NCBI GenBank assembly: GCA_052078155.1
Contig: JBQJBP010000006.1
Coordinates: 34,581-98,580, forward strand
Origin: CAXBMB01 sp052078155
GTDB taxonomy: Bacteria > Pseudomonadota > Alphaproteobacteria > Kiloniellales > DSM-21159
Direction of reading: 5' to 3'
DNA: 64,000 nucleotides
How positions within the stretch are numbered: position 1 is the stretch's first letter; every line of letters begins with the position of its first letter. A program made the translations under genes and the position numbers. Of this stretch, positions 1 through 8,806 are shown one piece after another. A model generated the notes under the pieces. The model did not search any database, was not told the DNA's origin, and saw only the letters and a list, made by a program, of their open reading frames with translations.

Positions 1-435
1 CAGATCAGATCGACCCACGGCGCCGCCACGCTGTCACAGCTGGACAATCTCATTGCCATCAATTCGGCGCTGGAGGTGGATCTCTTTGGGCAGATTAACG
101 CCGAGCAGGTGGGAAACCGCTATCTGGGCGCCATCGGCGGGCAGGTGGATTTCATGCATGCCGCCACCACCGCGTCTCAAGGGCTGTCCATCATTGCACT
201 GCCCGCCAGCCAGGGAAAAAGCGGTCGAAGCCGCATTGTTTCACAGTTGAGCGGTCCCTTTGTGACCACCTGCCGGGCAGATGTTGATCTGGTGGTAACT
301 GAACACGGTGTGGCGGATCTGCGCGGCAAAACCCTGGATGCGCGGGCCAGCAGCCTGATCAACATCGCCCCGCCGGATCAACGCGAGGCCTTGTTGCGGG
401 ACTACCACGACAAACTGGGGGGCGGAGCGATTTAA
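1..435 (+). CDS. CoA-transferase / acetyl-CoA hydrolase family, C-terminal part
   Basis: The reading frame is open from base 1 and ends with TAA at 433-435, giving the last 144 residues of a protein cut by the window edge. The visible part has features of the C-terminal domain of acetyl-CoA hydrolase/transferases (4-hydroxybutyrate or acetate CoA-transferase type): SALEVDLFGQIN, then GGQVDFMHAA, then VTEHGVADLRGKT. These enzymes move CoA between acyl-CoA and a free acid through a glutamyl-CoA intermediate; the catalytic Glu would lie upstream of the window. The acyl-CoA synthetase-like gene follows 84 bases downstream on the same strand, which suggests joint work in acid activation. The exact acid cannot be read from this fragment. 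Confidence 0.85.
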   Translation, partial: QIRSTHGAATLSQLDNLIAINSALEVDLFGQINAEQVGNRYLGAIGGQVDFMHAATTASQGLSIIALPASQGKSGRSRIVSQLSGPFVTTCRADVDLVVTEHGVADLRGKTLDARASSLINIAPPDQREALLRDYHDKLGGGAI

Positions 436-519
436 GGGGTTCGCCTCTGTCCGGCTGATCTGGAGAGGGCGGATCGGCCTTGTACAAAAAAACAACAAAA
501 GACCAACAGGAAACGGTTC

Positions 520-2460
520 ATGAGTGAGACAGGTTTATCCAAGCTGAAGCAGTTTTTATCTCCCCGATCGGTGGCGATCATCGGCGCATCTGATAATCCC
601 ACGCGCATTGGGGGACGGCCTGTCCACTACCTGAAGAACCACGGTTATGAAGGGGAGATCTATCCGGTCAATCCGCAGCGGGAAACGGTCCAGGGCCTGA
701 AAGCCTATACGGATGTCGACAGCATTGACGGACCGGTGGACGCCGCCATCGTTGCCGTGCCGGCTGCCCGTGTGATGGATGCCGTGCAGGCCTGTGCGGA
801 TAAGGGCGTAAAAGGCTGTATCGTTCTTTCCTCCGGCTTTGCAGAGCTCAGTGAGGCAGGCGGGAAAGCCCAGGACGACCTGACATCACTGGCAAGAGAA
901 AGCGGCATGCGGATTTTCGGACCCAACTGTCTGGGGTCGGTCAATGTGCATGAGCGCTTCTTTGCCACCTTCTCCGGCGTGATTGCCCGACAGGAGCCTC
1001 TTATGGGCGGCCTGTCTCTGGTGACGCAGTCCGGGGCCTTCGGCAGTCACCTCTATGGGCTGGCTCAGGACGCCGGTCTGGGGCTGCGCTACATGATGAC
1101 CACCGGCAATGAATGTGATGTGCAGGTGGCCGATGGCATTCAGGTCTGCGCTGAAGATCCGAAAACCAGCGTCATCATCGCATATGCAGAAGGGATCAAG
1201 GATGGCCCCCGTTTGATTGCGGCTCTGGAGGCCGCAGCGGCGGCTGAAAAACCGGTGATCTTCTTCAAGGTCGGGCGCTCAGCTGTTGGGGCAGAGGCCG
1301 CCAGGGCCCACACGGCTTCAGATACCGGTGACGATATGCTGGCGGACGCCATCTTGCGCCAGTACGGGGCTTACCGGGCAGAGACGACGGAAGAACTGAT
1401 GGACATTGCCTACGCTGCCACCCACGGCAGCCGCCCGAAAGGCAAGCGCCTGGGCTTGATCACCGTCTCTGGCGGGGTCGGGGTTCTGATGTCCGATGCC
1501 GCAGAAGCCAAAGGACTGGATGTGGCGCCCCTGGCCGAAGAGGCCCAGGCCGCGCTGGTGGATCTCATGCCCTTTGCTGCAGCCCGCAATCCAGTGGACG
1601 TGACCGCCCAGATCCTCAATCAGCTGGATGTCATGCCTCAGTTTTTTTCAACCCTGCTGGAAAAGGGCCAGTACGATGCCAGCATTGTGTTCTTCTCCAG
1701 CGCTGTTTCCACCAAGAACTTTGCCGACACCTGCCTGGCGGCCATGAAGGAACTGCGCCGGGAACATCCGGACGCCTACATCATCATGTCGATCCTGGCC
1801 GATGAAACTCAGCGGCGGGACTATGAAGCTCTGGGCTTTCCTGTCTTTGCCGATCCCAGCAGGGCGGTTTCTGCCATTGGGGCTCTGGCCCGATTCTCTG
1901 AAGCTTTTGAGCGCCAGAAAAGGCGGGGAGAACTGGAAGATGCGGTTGGGCAGTACCGGGCCGATATCAAGGCAGGGCTTACTCAAAAGACCCTGCTGAG
2001 CCACGCCGGGCTTGATCTGGGACCAGACCTCAGCCACGGCAGCAGCAAGGACGCTGCAGAGACGACTCTGGAAGTGCAGCTGGATCTGCAGGACGACCCG
2101 ACCTTCGGTCCGGTGATGACCGTGAAACCGGCGGGAAGCCTGGGCCGCGCTCTGAACAGCCGGGCCTGCCGCAGAGTTCCCTTTTCCAGCGATGAGGCGG
2201 AAGATCTTCTAGGTGAACTGAAACTAGGCCCTCTCTTTGAACAGCAGGGAGGGTATCCGGCAGCAGACAAAGCCGCGTTGGTGGCTGTCCTGTCCCGCCT
2301 TTCTTTGCTGGCGGCGGCGGGAGGTTTGACCCCCGGTGAAGCAGATCAGTTGCATCTAATTGTCCGCGAAAGCGGGAAAGGCGTGGCAGTCAAGCCTTGG
2401 CCTGTGGCAGGTAACGGGCGCGAAACTGCAGGAAGCACCGTTGCACAGCCTGCGCTTTAG
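520..2460 (+). CDS. NDP-forming acyl-CoA synthetase-like protein with reduced ATP-grasp part
   Basis: 646 residues. The N-terminal CoA-binding Rossmann domain has SVAIIGASDNPTRIGG near residues 17-32. Succinyl-CoA-ligase-like domains follow, with a His at residue 264 (RAHTAS) where the family carries the phosphohistidine. ADP/GDP-forming acyl-CoA synthetases of about 700 residues end in a full ATP-grasp domain. Here only a short remnant is visible (about residues 490-620, with DPTFGPVMTV), and the nucleotide-binding N-terminal half of that domain seems to be missing. It may need a separate beta subunit, or it may have lost ATP-dependent activity. The ATG at 520 follows AGGA at 508-511 with an 8-base spacer. 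It sits between the CoA-transferase fragment and a membrane protein gene. Confidence 0.8.
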   Translation: MSETGLSKLKQFLSPRSVAIIGASDNPTRIGGRPVHYLKNHGYEGEIYPVNPQRETVQGLKAYTDVDSIDGPVDAAIVAVPAARVMDAVQACADKGVKGCIVLSSGFAELSEAGGKAQDDLTSLARESGMRIFGPNCLGSVNVHERFFATFSGVIARQEPLMGGLSLVTQSGAFGSHLYGLAQDAGLGLRYMMTTGNECDVQVADGIQVCAEDPKTSVIIAYAEGIKDGPRLIAALEAAAAAEKPVIFFKVGRSAVGAEAARAHTASDTGDDMLADAILRQYGAYRAETTEELMDIAYAATHGSRPKGKRLGLITVSGGVGVLMSDAAEAKGLDVAPLAEEAQAALVDLMPFAAARNPVDVTAQILNQLDVMPQFFSTLLEKGQYDASIVFFSSAVSTKNFADTCLAAMKELRREHPDAYIIMSILADETQRRDYEALGFPVFADPSRAVSAIGALARFSEAFERQKRRGELEDAVGQYRADIKAGLTQKTLLSHAGLDLGPDLSHGSSKDAAETTLEVQLDLQDDPTFGPVMTVKPAGSLGRALNSRACRRVPFSSDEAEDLLGELKLGPLFEQQGGYPAADKAALVAVLSRLSLLAAAGGLTPGEADQLHLIVRESGKGVAVKPWPVAGNGRETAGSTVAQPAL

Positions 2461-2474
2461 GACCGTTTGAACGT

Positions 2475-3878
2475 ATGCGCAGAGCGCCCTTCAAAAGCCG
2501 TTTGTCGTCGGCTGTGCTGGTGGTTGTTGTGGCCATGGCCGTGGCCATGGAGTTGGGAGTGTCCGGGGGCAGTACTTTGCTGGCTGGCGCGGGCATTCTG
2601 ACGTTCATGGCACTGGAATGGCGACGGATGGCCAGAGTCGCCCGGGTGACTTTCCTGGTTGGAATGGGCTTGCTGGCCTGGCTTTATCTGATGGATCAGA
2701 TGTCTGTCGACCTGCTGGTCAAAGCCGTCAATCGTTCCGCCTTTTTTGTCTTCTTTGTGGTCTCTCTGGATGTCTTGCGGGACGCTGCCACGCTGTCGCC
2801 GCTGATCAAACGCTGCGGCAAGATGATCATCGACCAGCCCCCGGGCCGCCGCTATGCCGTGCTGACCTTTGGCGGGCACCTGTTTGGCCTGCTACTGAAT
2901 GTGGGAACACTCAATCTGCTGGGGGCCATGGTTCGGCGCACGGTCGATACGGGCCAGCAGGGTGTGGAAGACCGCGTTCGGCAGGTCCGGTTAAAACGCA
3001 TGACCCTGGCCCTGTTGCGTGGATTCTGTGCCATTACCTTGTGGGCGCCGACCTCTGTGACTGTGGTGGTGGTGCTGTCCGCCATCCCGGATTTCGACTG
3101 GTACGCTTTCTTTCCGCTCGGTGTTCTGACCTCAGTGGTCTATGTGTTGCTGGGCTGGGCTCTGGATCGCCTCTGGTTCTCCAGAGGGCAGGTTCCAGAC
3201 CAGCCTGAAAGCCTGAGGCGGGTGATCCGCAGCCTCTTCCCGCTGTTCCTGCTGAACTGCTTTGTCCTGGGGACCACCATTGTGGTTTCGGAGCTTTTTG
3301 GCCTGCGTATGATCGGGGCTTTGTTGATCTGTGTGCCGGTCATCGGCGCGGGCTGGATTATCTTTGAGTACCGCCGGGCAGGGGGGCTGAAAACCCTGGG
3401 ACTGGCCCGGCGCCGTATCACCCATCATCTGGTGCCGGGGCTCTGTGACTTGAGGTCAGAAATTGGCATTCTGGCCGCGGCCGGATTTATGTCCGTACTG
3501 ATCCTCTCCATGGTGGACATCCAGTATCTGAGCCAGATGACAGCACAGCTGGGGCTGACCCAGGGCATGATCCTGGTGGCCGCCTTGTGGAGCATTCTGG
3601 CGCTGGGGGTGGTGGGTTTTAACCCGATCATCACCGTGGCGGTGGCCGTCGGTATCGTCGGCAGTCTGACCAGCCTGGACATGAATCCGCACCTGCTGGC
3701 GTTGACCGGCACCATGGGGTGGGCGCTGGTCACAGGATACTCCCCCTTTGCCGCTGCCAACCGTCTGGTCAGCCGCTGCGTTCGCCACAGTCCGGTAGAG
3801 GTGGGCATGCGCTGGAATGCGCCCTTTATCTTACTGGTTCTCCTTTTAACCTCTGCCGTGTTGCTGATCTTTTCCTGA
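2475..3878 (+). CDS. Uncharacterised multi-pass membrane protein, possible permease
   Basis: 467 residues with about ten to twelve hydrophobic segments spread over the whole length, so an inner-membrane protein. The layout, with two similar-looking halves and polar helix breaks (NVGTLN, WAPTSVT, FNPIIT, GYSPFAAAN), recalls secondary transporters of the ion-transporter superfamily, but I do not recognise a family. It starts 14 bases after the acyl-CoA synthetase-like gene with AGGA overlapping that gene's stop, so both are probably on one mRNA. By context it could take up the acid that the neighbouring CoA enzymes activate; this is inference only. Confidence 0.7.
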   Translation: MRRAPFKSRLSSAVLVVVVAMAVAMELGVSGGSTLLAGAGILTFMALEWRRMARVARVTFLVGMGLLAWLYLMDQMSVDLLVKAVNRSAFFVFFVVSLDVLRDAATLSPLIKRCGKMIIDQPPGRRYAVLTFGGHLFGLLLNVGTLNLLGAMVRRTVDTGQQGVEDRVRQVRLKRMTLALLRGFCAITLWAPTSVTVVVVLSAIPDFDWYAFFPLGVLTSVVYVLLGWALDRLWFSRGQVPDQPESLRRVIRSLFPLFLLNCFVLGTTIVVSELFGLRMIGALLICVPVIGAGWIIFEYRRAGGLKTLGLARRRITHHLVPGLCDLRSEIGILAAAGFMSVLILSMVDIQYLSQMTAQLGLTQGMILVAALWSILALGVVGFNPIITVAVAVGIVGSLTSLDMNPHLLALTGTMGWALVTGYSPFAAANRLVSRCVRHSPVEVGMRWNAPFILLVLLLTSAVLLIFS

Positions 3879-3930
3879 TGGAAAACGGGACAGGGCAGGG
3901 CCTCTAGAGCAAAGAAACAGGATGACGTCC

Positions 3931-4338
3931 ATGAACAAACGTGAGGATTTTATCGGCTCCTGGCAGATGGTCAGCTGGCGCTCTCTGAAAGACGGGGAGC
4001 CCGATGGTTACCCCATGGGGGAAGACGCAAAGGGGCAGATTGTTTATGCCGCTGAGGGTCGCATGGCCGCCTTTTTGATGCGGGCGGACTTTGAAGAAAA
4101 CAGTCAGACAACTCTGCCCACAGCCCAAACCATGATTTCCTATGGCGGCACCTGGCGGGTTGAGGGCGAGGAGATTGTGCACGACGTGATCTTTGCCACC
4201 TTGCCTCACTGGATTGGCCGACCGCTGGTGCGCCGGGTGGAACGACAAGGCGAGCGCATCCTGCTGCGCACCGCCCCGGAATACAGTAAATCCGGCAAGC
4301 GCTATGAGCATGAATTGCTTTGGGAACGGGTTGCCTGA
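3931..4338 (+). CDS. Lipocalin-like domain protein (Lipocalin_5 type)
   Basis: 135 residues from the ATG at 3931. This start is preferred over the ATG at 3922 because AGGA at 3919-3922 lies 8 bases before 3931. The N-terminus FIGSWQMVSW and the strand-rich rest (GQIVYAAEGRMAAFLM, GTWRVEGEEIVHDV) match the small lipocalin-like barrels often annotated as lipocalin-like domain proteins. There is no signal peptide, so it should be cytoplasmic. The ligand and role are unknown. The gene follows the membrane protein gene after 52 bases. Confidence 0.7.
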   Translation: MNKREDFIGSWQMVSWRSLKDGEPDGYPMGEDAKGQIVYAAEGRMAAFLMRADFEENSQTTLPTAQTMISYGGTWRVEGEEIVHDVIFATLPHWIGRPLVRRVERQGERILLRTAPEYSKSGKRYEHELLWERVA

Positions 4339-4393
4339 TAGACGCCAGTCCGGCCGCTTAATCCAGGGATTGGCTGCCGTCATGAACAAGGGA

Positions 4394-4416
4394 AGGGAGG
4401 GCTCTTGCCCCTCCCT
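4394..4416 (+). terminator. Hairpin after the lipocalin-like gene
   Basis: AGGGAGGG (4394-4401) pairs with CCCTCCCT (4409-4416) around a 7-base loop. Only a weak T-rich stretch follows. A terminator is plausible, since the next gene has its own leader. Confidence 0.45.
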
Positions 4417-4475
4417 GATCAGGGAAATTTTCCTTTGCCGCTGATTTGGGCAGAAAAATCAGCTTTTGGCTCATT

Positions 4476-4500
4476 TTTTGTCAGCAAAATTTGGACAAAA
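4476..4500. promoter_or_regulatory. Inverted repeat in the fructose-bisphosphate aldolase leader
   Basis: TTTTGTC (4476-4482) and GACAAAA (4494-4500) form a perfect 7-base inverted repeat with an 11-base spacer. It lies 170 bases upstream of the aldolase start in the 254-base gap after the terminator hairpin, so it could be an operator. No protein can be assigned to it. I see no other clear element between 4417 and 4670. Confidence 0.3.
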
Positions 4501-4670
4501 GGGCCTCAGGCGCGTACATCAATAGCCGAAATTTCTCAGAGCAGCAGTCTGGTCGTCGATTCTGGTTCAGACCCTGCTGCGAATGATCATGTGTAGCTGA
4601 GCAATACGGACCGTGGTGGGGGCGCGAGCGCCTGTGCCCGCACCCGTTGAGACAAACTCTGGAGACCCTA

Positions 4671-5570
4671 ATGACCGGTACAGCAAGTAACCAAGAGCAG
4701 TGGAAAAAAGTATCTGAAGGAAAAGGCTTTATCGCCGCCTTGGATCAAAGCGGGGGCTCCACTCCCAAGGCTCTGGGCCTTTACGGCATTGAACCCAGTG
4801 CCTGGTCCAACGACGAAGAAATGTTCGACCTGATGCATCAGATGCGCGTGAGGATCATGACCTCCCGTGCGTTCCAGAAAGATCAGATCGTCGGCGCCAT
4901 CCTGTTCGAAAAGACCATGGACTCCCAGGCTGAAGGTCAGCCGGTTCCTGCCTTCCTCTGGGAAAAATGCGGCGTGGTTCCCTTTCTGAAAGTGGACAAG
5001 GGCCTGGAAGCTGAAGCTGACGGCGTCAGCCTGATGAAGCCCATGCCGGGCCTGGGCGAAACCCTGGACCGTGCTGCCAAGCTTGGCATCTTCGGTACCA
5101 AGATGCGTTCCGTCATCAAGTCGGCGTCTGAAAGCGGCATCAACGCCATCGTTGATCAGCAGTTTGAAGTGGGCAAAGAGATCCTCTCTCATGGCCTCGT
5201 TCCCATCATCGAGCCGGAAGTGGACATCAACAGCGCAGACAAAGGCGATTGCGAGAAGATCCTCTTCGCCGCCATTCTGAAGCACCTGGATGCACTGTCT
5301 GACGACCAGTCCGTGATGCTGAAGCTGACTCTGCCCAACGACGCCAATGCGTACAAAGCCCTGATCGATCACCCCCGTGTTCTGCGCGTGGTGGCTCTGT
5401 CCGGCGGTTACAGCACCGATGTGGCCTGCGAAAAGCTCAGTCAGAACGACGGCATGATCGCCAGCTTCTCCCGTGCGCTGACCGAAGGCCTCAACGTCTC
5501 CATGAGCGACGATGAATTCGAAGGCGCGCTGGAAGGCAAAGTCGAGAAAATCTACCAGGCATCTCTGTAA
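4671..5570 (+). CDS. fda: Class I fructose-bisphosphate aldolase
   Basis: 299 residues from the ATG at 4671, which has GGAG at 4660-4663 in front. An upstream in-frame TTG at 4647 has no such support. The enzyme splits fructose 1,6-bisphosphate into dihydroxyacetone phosphate and glyceraldehyde 3-phosphate in glycolysis and gluconeogenesis. Family signatures are IAALDQSGGSTPKAL near the N-terminus, VPIIEPEVDI, and the Schiff-base lysine in MLKLTLP (Lys218). The length fits the bacterial class I family. It appears monocistronic, with its own leader and a repeat element right behind it, and converges on the enoyl-CoA hydratase gene. Confidence 0.93.
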   Translation: MTGTASNQEQWKKVSEGKGFIAALDQSGGSTPKALGLYGIEPSAWSNDEEMFDLMHQMRVRIMTSRAFQKDQIVGAILFEKTMDSQAEGQPVPAFLWEKCGVVPFLKVDKGLEAEADGVSLMKPMPGLGETLDRAAKLGIFGTKMRSVIKSASESGINAIVDQQFEVGKEILSHGLVPIIEPEVDINSADKGDCEKILFAAILKHLDALSDDQSVMLKLTLPNDANAYKALIDHPRVLRVVALSGGYSTDVACEKLSQNDGMIASFSRALTEGLNVSMSDDEFEGALEGKVEKIYQASL

Positions 5571-5581
5571 CGCCGACAGGC

Positions 5582-5646
5582 GAGAGGTAAATTCACGCTT
5601 AGAGGGGTGTCACCAAGTGAGGCCACTTAAAGCGATTTGACTCTAG
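5582..5646. repeat. Intergenic palindromic element, right half only (copy 1)
   Basis: This stretch matches the right half of the interspersed element seen complete at 6475-6612: GAGG, TTCACGCTT, TGTCACC, GTGAGGCCACTTAAAGCG, then GACTCTAG. The inner pair CACCAAGTGAGG shows the dyad. The terminal CTCTAG (5641-5646) contains the stop codon of the minus-strand enoyl-CoA hydratase gene (CTA at 5643-5645). Confidence 0.8.
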
Positions 5647-6425
5647 AGACCTTTAAAGAGGGCGGGCCGCTTTTCCAGGAAAGCAGCCACGCCCTCTTTT
5701 GCATCGTGGCGGTGGCGCAGGTCACCGTTCATTTCCAGTTCGGCCCGAAACTGCGTCTCAAAGTCGTCCCCTTCCAGGCGATCCAGCAGGGCCCGGGTCT
5801 GAACCAGCGCATGGGTGGGGCCTTTGGCCAGCTGAGCGGCCAGTTCCCGGGCGCGGGGCAGCAGGGCATCATCTTCCAGAACTTCGCTGACCACGCCCAG
5901 ATCCAGGGCCTGTCCGGCAGAGAGGGCGTCGTTGGTCATCATCATTTTCAGGGCGTTGCTCCGGCCGATGGCTTTGGGCAGCAGATAGCTGGACCCCAGA
6001 TCCGGGGCCAGCCCGATGCGGCTGAAAACCTGAATGAACTTGGCGGAGGAAGCGGCCAGCAGAATGTCGCCTGTCAGGGCCAGGGAGAAGCCGCCGCCGG
6101 CGGCTGTGCCATTCACCGCAACGATCACCGGAACCTGACAGCGGCGGAAGGCCTGAAAGACCGGGAAGTAGGCCCGCATCAGTTCCTCTGCCAGGTCCTT
6201 TTCCGGCGGCACCCGGTCCCGTAGATCCTGTCCGGAACAAAAACCCCGCCCTGCGCCTGTCAGGATGAGGGCCCGCAGCTCCGGATCCTGTTCAGTCTGG
6301 CGCAAGGCATCCAGAGCTTCTGCCATCATGGCAAAGGTCAGCGCATTGAGAGCTTCCGGACGGTTGAGTGTAAGGGTTGCAACCGCCCCCTCCCGGGTAA
6401 ACTGAATGTACTGATAGTCCTGCAT
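5643..6425 (-). CDS. Enoyl-CoA hydratase/isomerase, PaaG-like
   Basis: 260 residues of the crotonase superfamily. RGFCSGQDL and NGTAAGGGFSLALTGD are the two oxyanion-hole segments. In GLAPDLGSS the position that is Glu in hydratases is Asp, as in the ring-isomerising 1,2-epoxyphenylacetyl-CoA isomerase PaaG. This favours an isomerase or unusual hydratase over a plain enoyl-CoA hydratase. ATG at 6425 is preceded by AAGGGAA. It is the last gene of the minus-strand CoA block and is separated from the CaiB gene by repeat copy 2. Its TAG stop lies in the terminal word of repeat copy 1. Confidence 0.88.
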   Translation of the reverse strand: MQDYQYIQFTREGAVATLTLNRPEALNALTFAMMAEALDALRQTEQDPELRALILTGAGRGFCSGQDLRDRVPPEKDLAEELMRAYFPVFQAFRRCQVPVIVAVNGTAAGGGFSLALTGDILLAASSAKFIQVFSRIGLAPDLGSSYLLPKAIGRSNALKMMMTNDALSAGQALDLGVVSEVLEDDALLPRARELAAQLAKGPTHALVQTRALLDRLEGDDFETQFRAELEMNGDLRHRHDAKEGVAAFLEKRPALFKGL

Positions 6426-6474
6426 GCTCAGTTCCCTTTGCGTCCAGACCTTTGGCTGGTTCGGGCCGTGTCTT

Positions 6475-6612
6475 AGAGCATGATCGGTTCAGTCAGAAGC
6501 GCTTTGCGCTAGTAACTAAACCGTTGATCATCCTCTAACGCGTTGAAAAGAGGCAATTTCACGCTTCAAGTGTTGTCACCTAGTGAGTCCACTTAAAGCG
6601 ATTTGACTCTAG
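6475..6612. repeat. Intergenic palindromic element, complete (copy 2)
   Basis: About 138 bases: AGAGCATGATCGGTT, GCGCTTTGCGC, AACCGTTGATCATCCTCTAA, GTTGAAAAGAGG, TTCACGCTT, TGTCACCTAGTGAG, CCACTTAAAGCG, GACTCTAG. Both halves contain their own dyads. The last CTCTAG (6607-6612) supplies the stop of the CaiB gene on the minus strand (CTA at 6609-6611). Confidence 0.88.
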
Positions 6613-7808
6613 CCCTGATGTTGTCTGCTAGCCTTCTTTTCCAGCAGGCTGGCGATTTCCGCTTCAGAGTATCCGGCTTCAGCCAGCACTTCCGTCGAAT
6701 GCGCCCCCAGATGGGGAGGCAGGGTGCGAATGGTGGAAGGGGTCTTGGAAAAGCGCACGGGCGGTTCGGGCATGCGCAGAGTCCCTTCGGTGGGGTGCTC
6801 TTTGAAATGCCAGAAGCCGCTGGCTTCCAGTTGCTCGTCATTCAGCAGATCTTCTTTGGTGTTGACCCGCTGCACGGGAATGTTGGCGGCATCCAGATCC
6901 CGCTGCCATTCGGCAGTGGTCCGGGTCGCGACAATATCGGCCAGCAGACCGTAGATCTCCTGGGAGTTTGCAACCCGTGTGGCCAGGCTTTCGAAGCGCG
7001 GATCGCTGCACAGCTCTTCCCGCCCGGCCAGTTTCAGAAACTGCTGCCAGTTGTCGTCCGTATAGGGCAGAACCGCCAGGTAGCCGTCCTTGGTGGCGTA
7101 GGGCTTGCGCATGGTGTTCAGCAGGCGCTCGTAGCCCATCTGCGCAATGGGGGGCTCAAAGCAGGCACCGTAGAGGTGTTCCACCATGACAAAGTCCACG
7201 AGAGACTCAAACATGGGCACTTCAATGGCCTGACCACCGCCGCCGCGCTGGCGATGGAACAGAGCTGCCAGGACGGAAGAGACCACGTTAAAGGAGGTGG
7301 TCTTGTCAGCCATGATAGTGGGGACATAGCGGGGCTGGTCGGAGGTGATGGTCTGCAGATCTGCCAATCCTGAGGCGGCCTGAATGATGTCATCATAGGC
7401 TGGTTTGTTGGCCATGGGGCCGTCCCCGCGGAAACCGTAGGCCGCCACAAAGATCAGCTCGGGATAGGCGCTGGTGAACTTTTCTGCCTCCAGTCCCAGT
7501 TTCTTGGCCACAGCCGGGCGCATGTTGTGCACAAAGACATCGGCCGTCCCGACAATCTTGAACAGAGCCTCCCGGCCTTCCTCCTTGGTCAGATCCAGCA
7601 CCACGGAGCGCTTGTTGCGATTGGTGGCCATGAAAAGAGAGCCCATGGCCGGGTTCTTGCGGGGCCCGGAGTGCCGGGTGGTGTCGCCCACCGGGGTTTC
7701 AATCTTGATCACATCGGCGCCCATGTCGCCCAGCATCTGCGTGGCCCAGGGGCCAAGGATCACGGTGGTCAATTCTACAATGCGGATGCCGTCTAAAGTC
7801 CCGGTCAT
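6609..7808 (-). CDS. CaiB/BaiF family CoA-transferase (type III)
   Basis: 399 residues from the ATG at 7808. An upstream in-frame TTG at 7883 would overlap the lyase gene and adds a tail unlike the family. The N-terminus LDGIRIVELTTVILGPWATQMLGDMGADVIKIE is typical of type III CoA-transferases. The catalytic Asp should lie in KPAYDDIIQA, the residue that forms the aspartyl-CoA intermediate. It transfers CoA between two carboxylic acids. A second CaiB gene and a CitE-type lyase lie just upstream in the same direction, so the three probably act in one pathway. The substrates cannot be told from sequence. Confidence 0.88.
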   Translation of the reverse strand: MTGTLDGIRIVELTTVILGPWATQMLGDMGADVIKIETPVGDTTRHSGPRKNPAMGSLFMATNRNKRSVVLDLTKEEGREALFKIVGTADVFVHNMRPAVAKKLGLEAEKFTSAYPELIFVAAYGFRGDGPMANKPAYDDIIQAASGLADLQTITSDQPRYVPTIMADKTTSFNVVSSVLAALFHRQRGGGGQAIEVPMFESLVDFVMVEHLYGACFEPPIAQMGYERLLNTMRKPYATKDGYLAVLPYTDDNWQQFLKLAGREELCSDPRFESLATRVANSQEIYGLLADIVATRTTAEWQRDLDAANIPVQRVNTKEDLLNDEQLEASGFWHFKEHPTEGTLRMPEPPVRFSKTPSTIRTLPPHLGAHSTEVLAEAGYSEAEIASLLEKKASRQHQG

Positions 7809-7863
7809 GTCTGCTAATCCAAAATCAAAAGATAGGGGTCTGTTGTCTGGGGTAGGGGCGGGA

Positions 7864-8763
7864 TCAGCCGCCTGCGCTTTCAATCTGTTCGACCAGAGCC
7901 AGCAGATTGCGGGCCTGTTTCAGATGGGGCATGTCGATCATCTTGCCGTCCAGTCCGACCACGCCCAGCCCCGGGTTCTGTTCGAAGACTTCGACCACCC
8001 GCTTGGCATGGGCGATTTCTTCTTCGGAGGGGGTAAAGGCCCGGTTGATGACCTCGCACTGGGCAGGATGGATGGCAATCTTGCCAATGAAACCAGACTT
8101 CTGATCTCGCAGGCACTCGGCCTCCAGCTCTTCCATGTCCCGGAAGTTGACCACCACCACGCCAACGGGCTGAATTTCCAGCGCCCGGGCCGTTGTCAGA
8201 CAGAGGGTGCGGGCATGCTGGAAGGGGTAGTCATACTCCCCGGTAACGGGATGGCGGTTGTCACTGGCACCCAGCGCCGCTGCCAGGTCTTCCCCGCCCC
8301 AGGTCATGGCCACCAGTCGGTCCGTCACCCCTTCCAGATAGGTGTGGAAGGTCAGCAGGGATGCGGCAGTCTCGGTCGCAACACAGTGGATTTTGGTGCT
8401 GCCCAGCGGCAGGCCTTCGCGGGCTTCCAGGGCCGAGAGGTAGTCGGCCAGACGGTTCACTTCTTCGGCGGAATAGACCTTCGGCAAGACAATGCCATCG
8501 GGCGCCCCGCACATGACAGCGGCCAGATCCGGCAAGGCAAAGTCATGGTCCAGCGGGTTGATGCGCACCCAGAGCTGCTGGCGGGAACGATCGGTTTCCG
8601 CTTTCAGAAATCCCGCCACCATTTCCCGGGCGACCTGCTGGCGATCATCTGCCACTGAATCTTCCAGATCCAGGATCAGGGCGTCTGCCGGGTTCAGGCG
8701 TCCCTTTGTCAGTTTGCGGTCACTGTCACCAGGGACGAACAACCAGGAGCGGATGATTTTCAT
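7864..8763 (-). CDS. CitE/HpcH-type CoA-ester lyase
   Basis: 299 residues. RSWLFVPGDSDRKL at the start and LILDLEDSVADDRQ (metal-binding acidic cluster) mark the citrate-lyase beta/malyl-CoA lyase superfamily. WVRINPLDHD carries the substrate-binding Arg and KIAIHPAQ the C-terminal loop. Such stand-alone members cleave or form malyl-CoA, citramalyl-CoA or methylmalyl-CoA with magnesium. Flanking CaiB-type CoA-transferases fit a route in which a diacid is converted to its CoA ester and then split. Start ATG at 8763 with GAGAAG upstream. It lies between the two CaiB genes with gaps of 43 and 55 bases. Confidence 0.88.
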   Translation of the reverse strand: MKIIRSWLFVPGDSDRKLTKGRLNPADALILDLEDSVADDRQQVAREMVAGFLKAETDRSRQQLWVRINPLDHDFALPDLAAVMCGAPDGIVLPKVYSAEEVNRLADYLSALEAREGLPLGSTKIHCVATETAASLLTFHTYLEGVTDRLVAMTWGGEDLAAALGASDNRHPVTGEYDYPFQHARTLCLTTARALEIQPVGVVVVNFRDMEELEAECLRDQKSGFIGKIAIHPAQCEVINRAFTPSEEEIAHAKRVVEVFEQNPGLGVVGLDGKMIDMPHLKQARNLLALVEQIESAGG

Positions 8764-8806
8764 AGATCTAACTTCTCATTCGTGACGTTTTCAGAGAGCG
8801 TGGAGG

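Noticed and set aside
7474..8658. Plus-strand open frame of 394 codons opposite CaiB and CitE genes
   Set aside because: It crosses two real genes on the other strand and has low-complexity, motif-free sequence.
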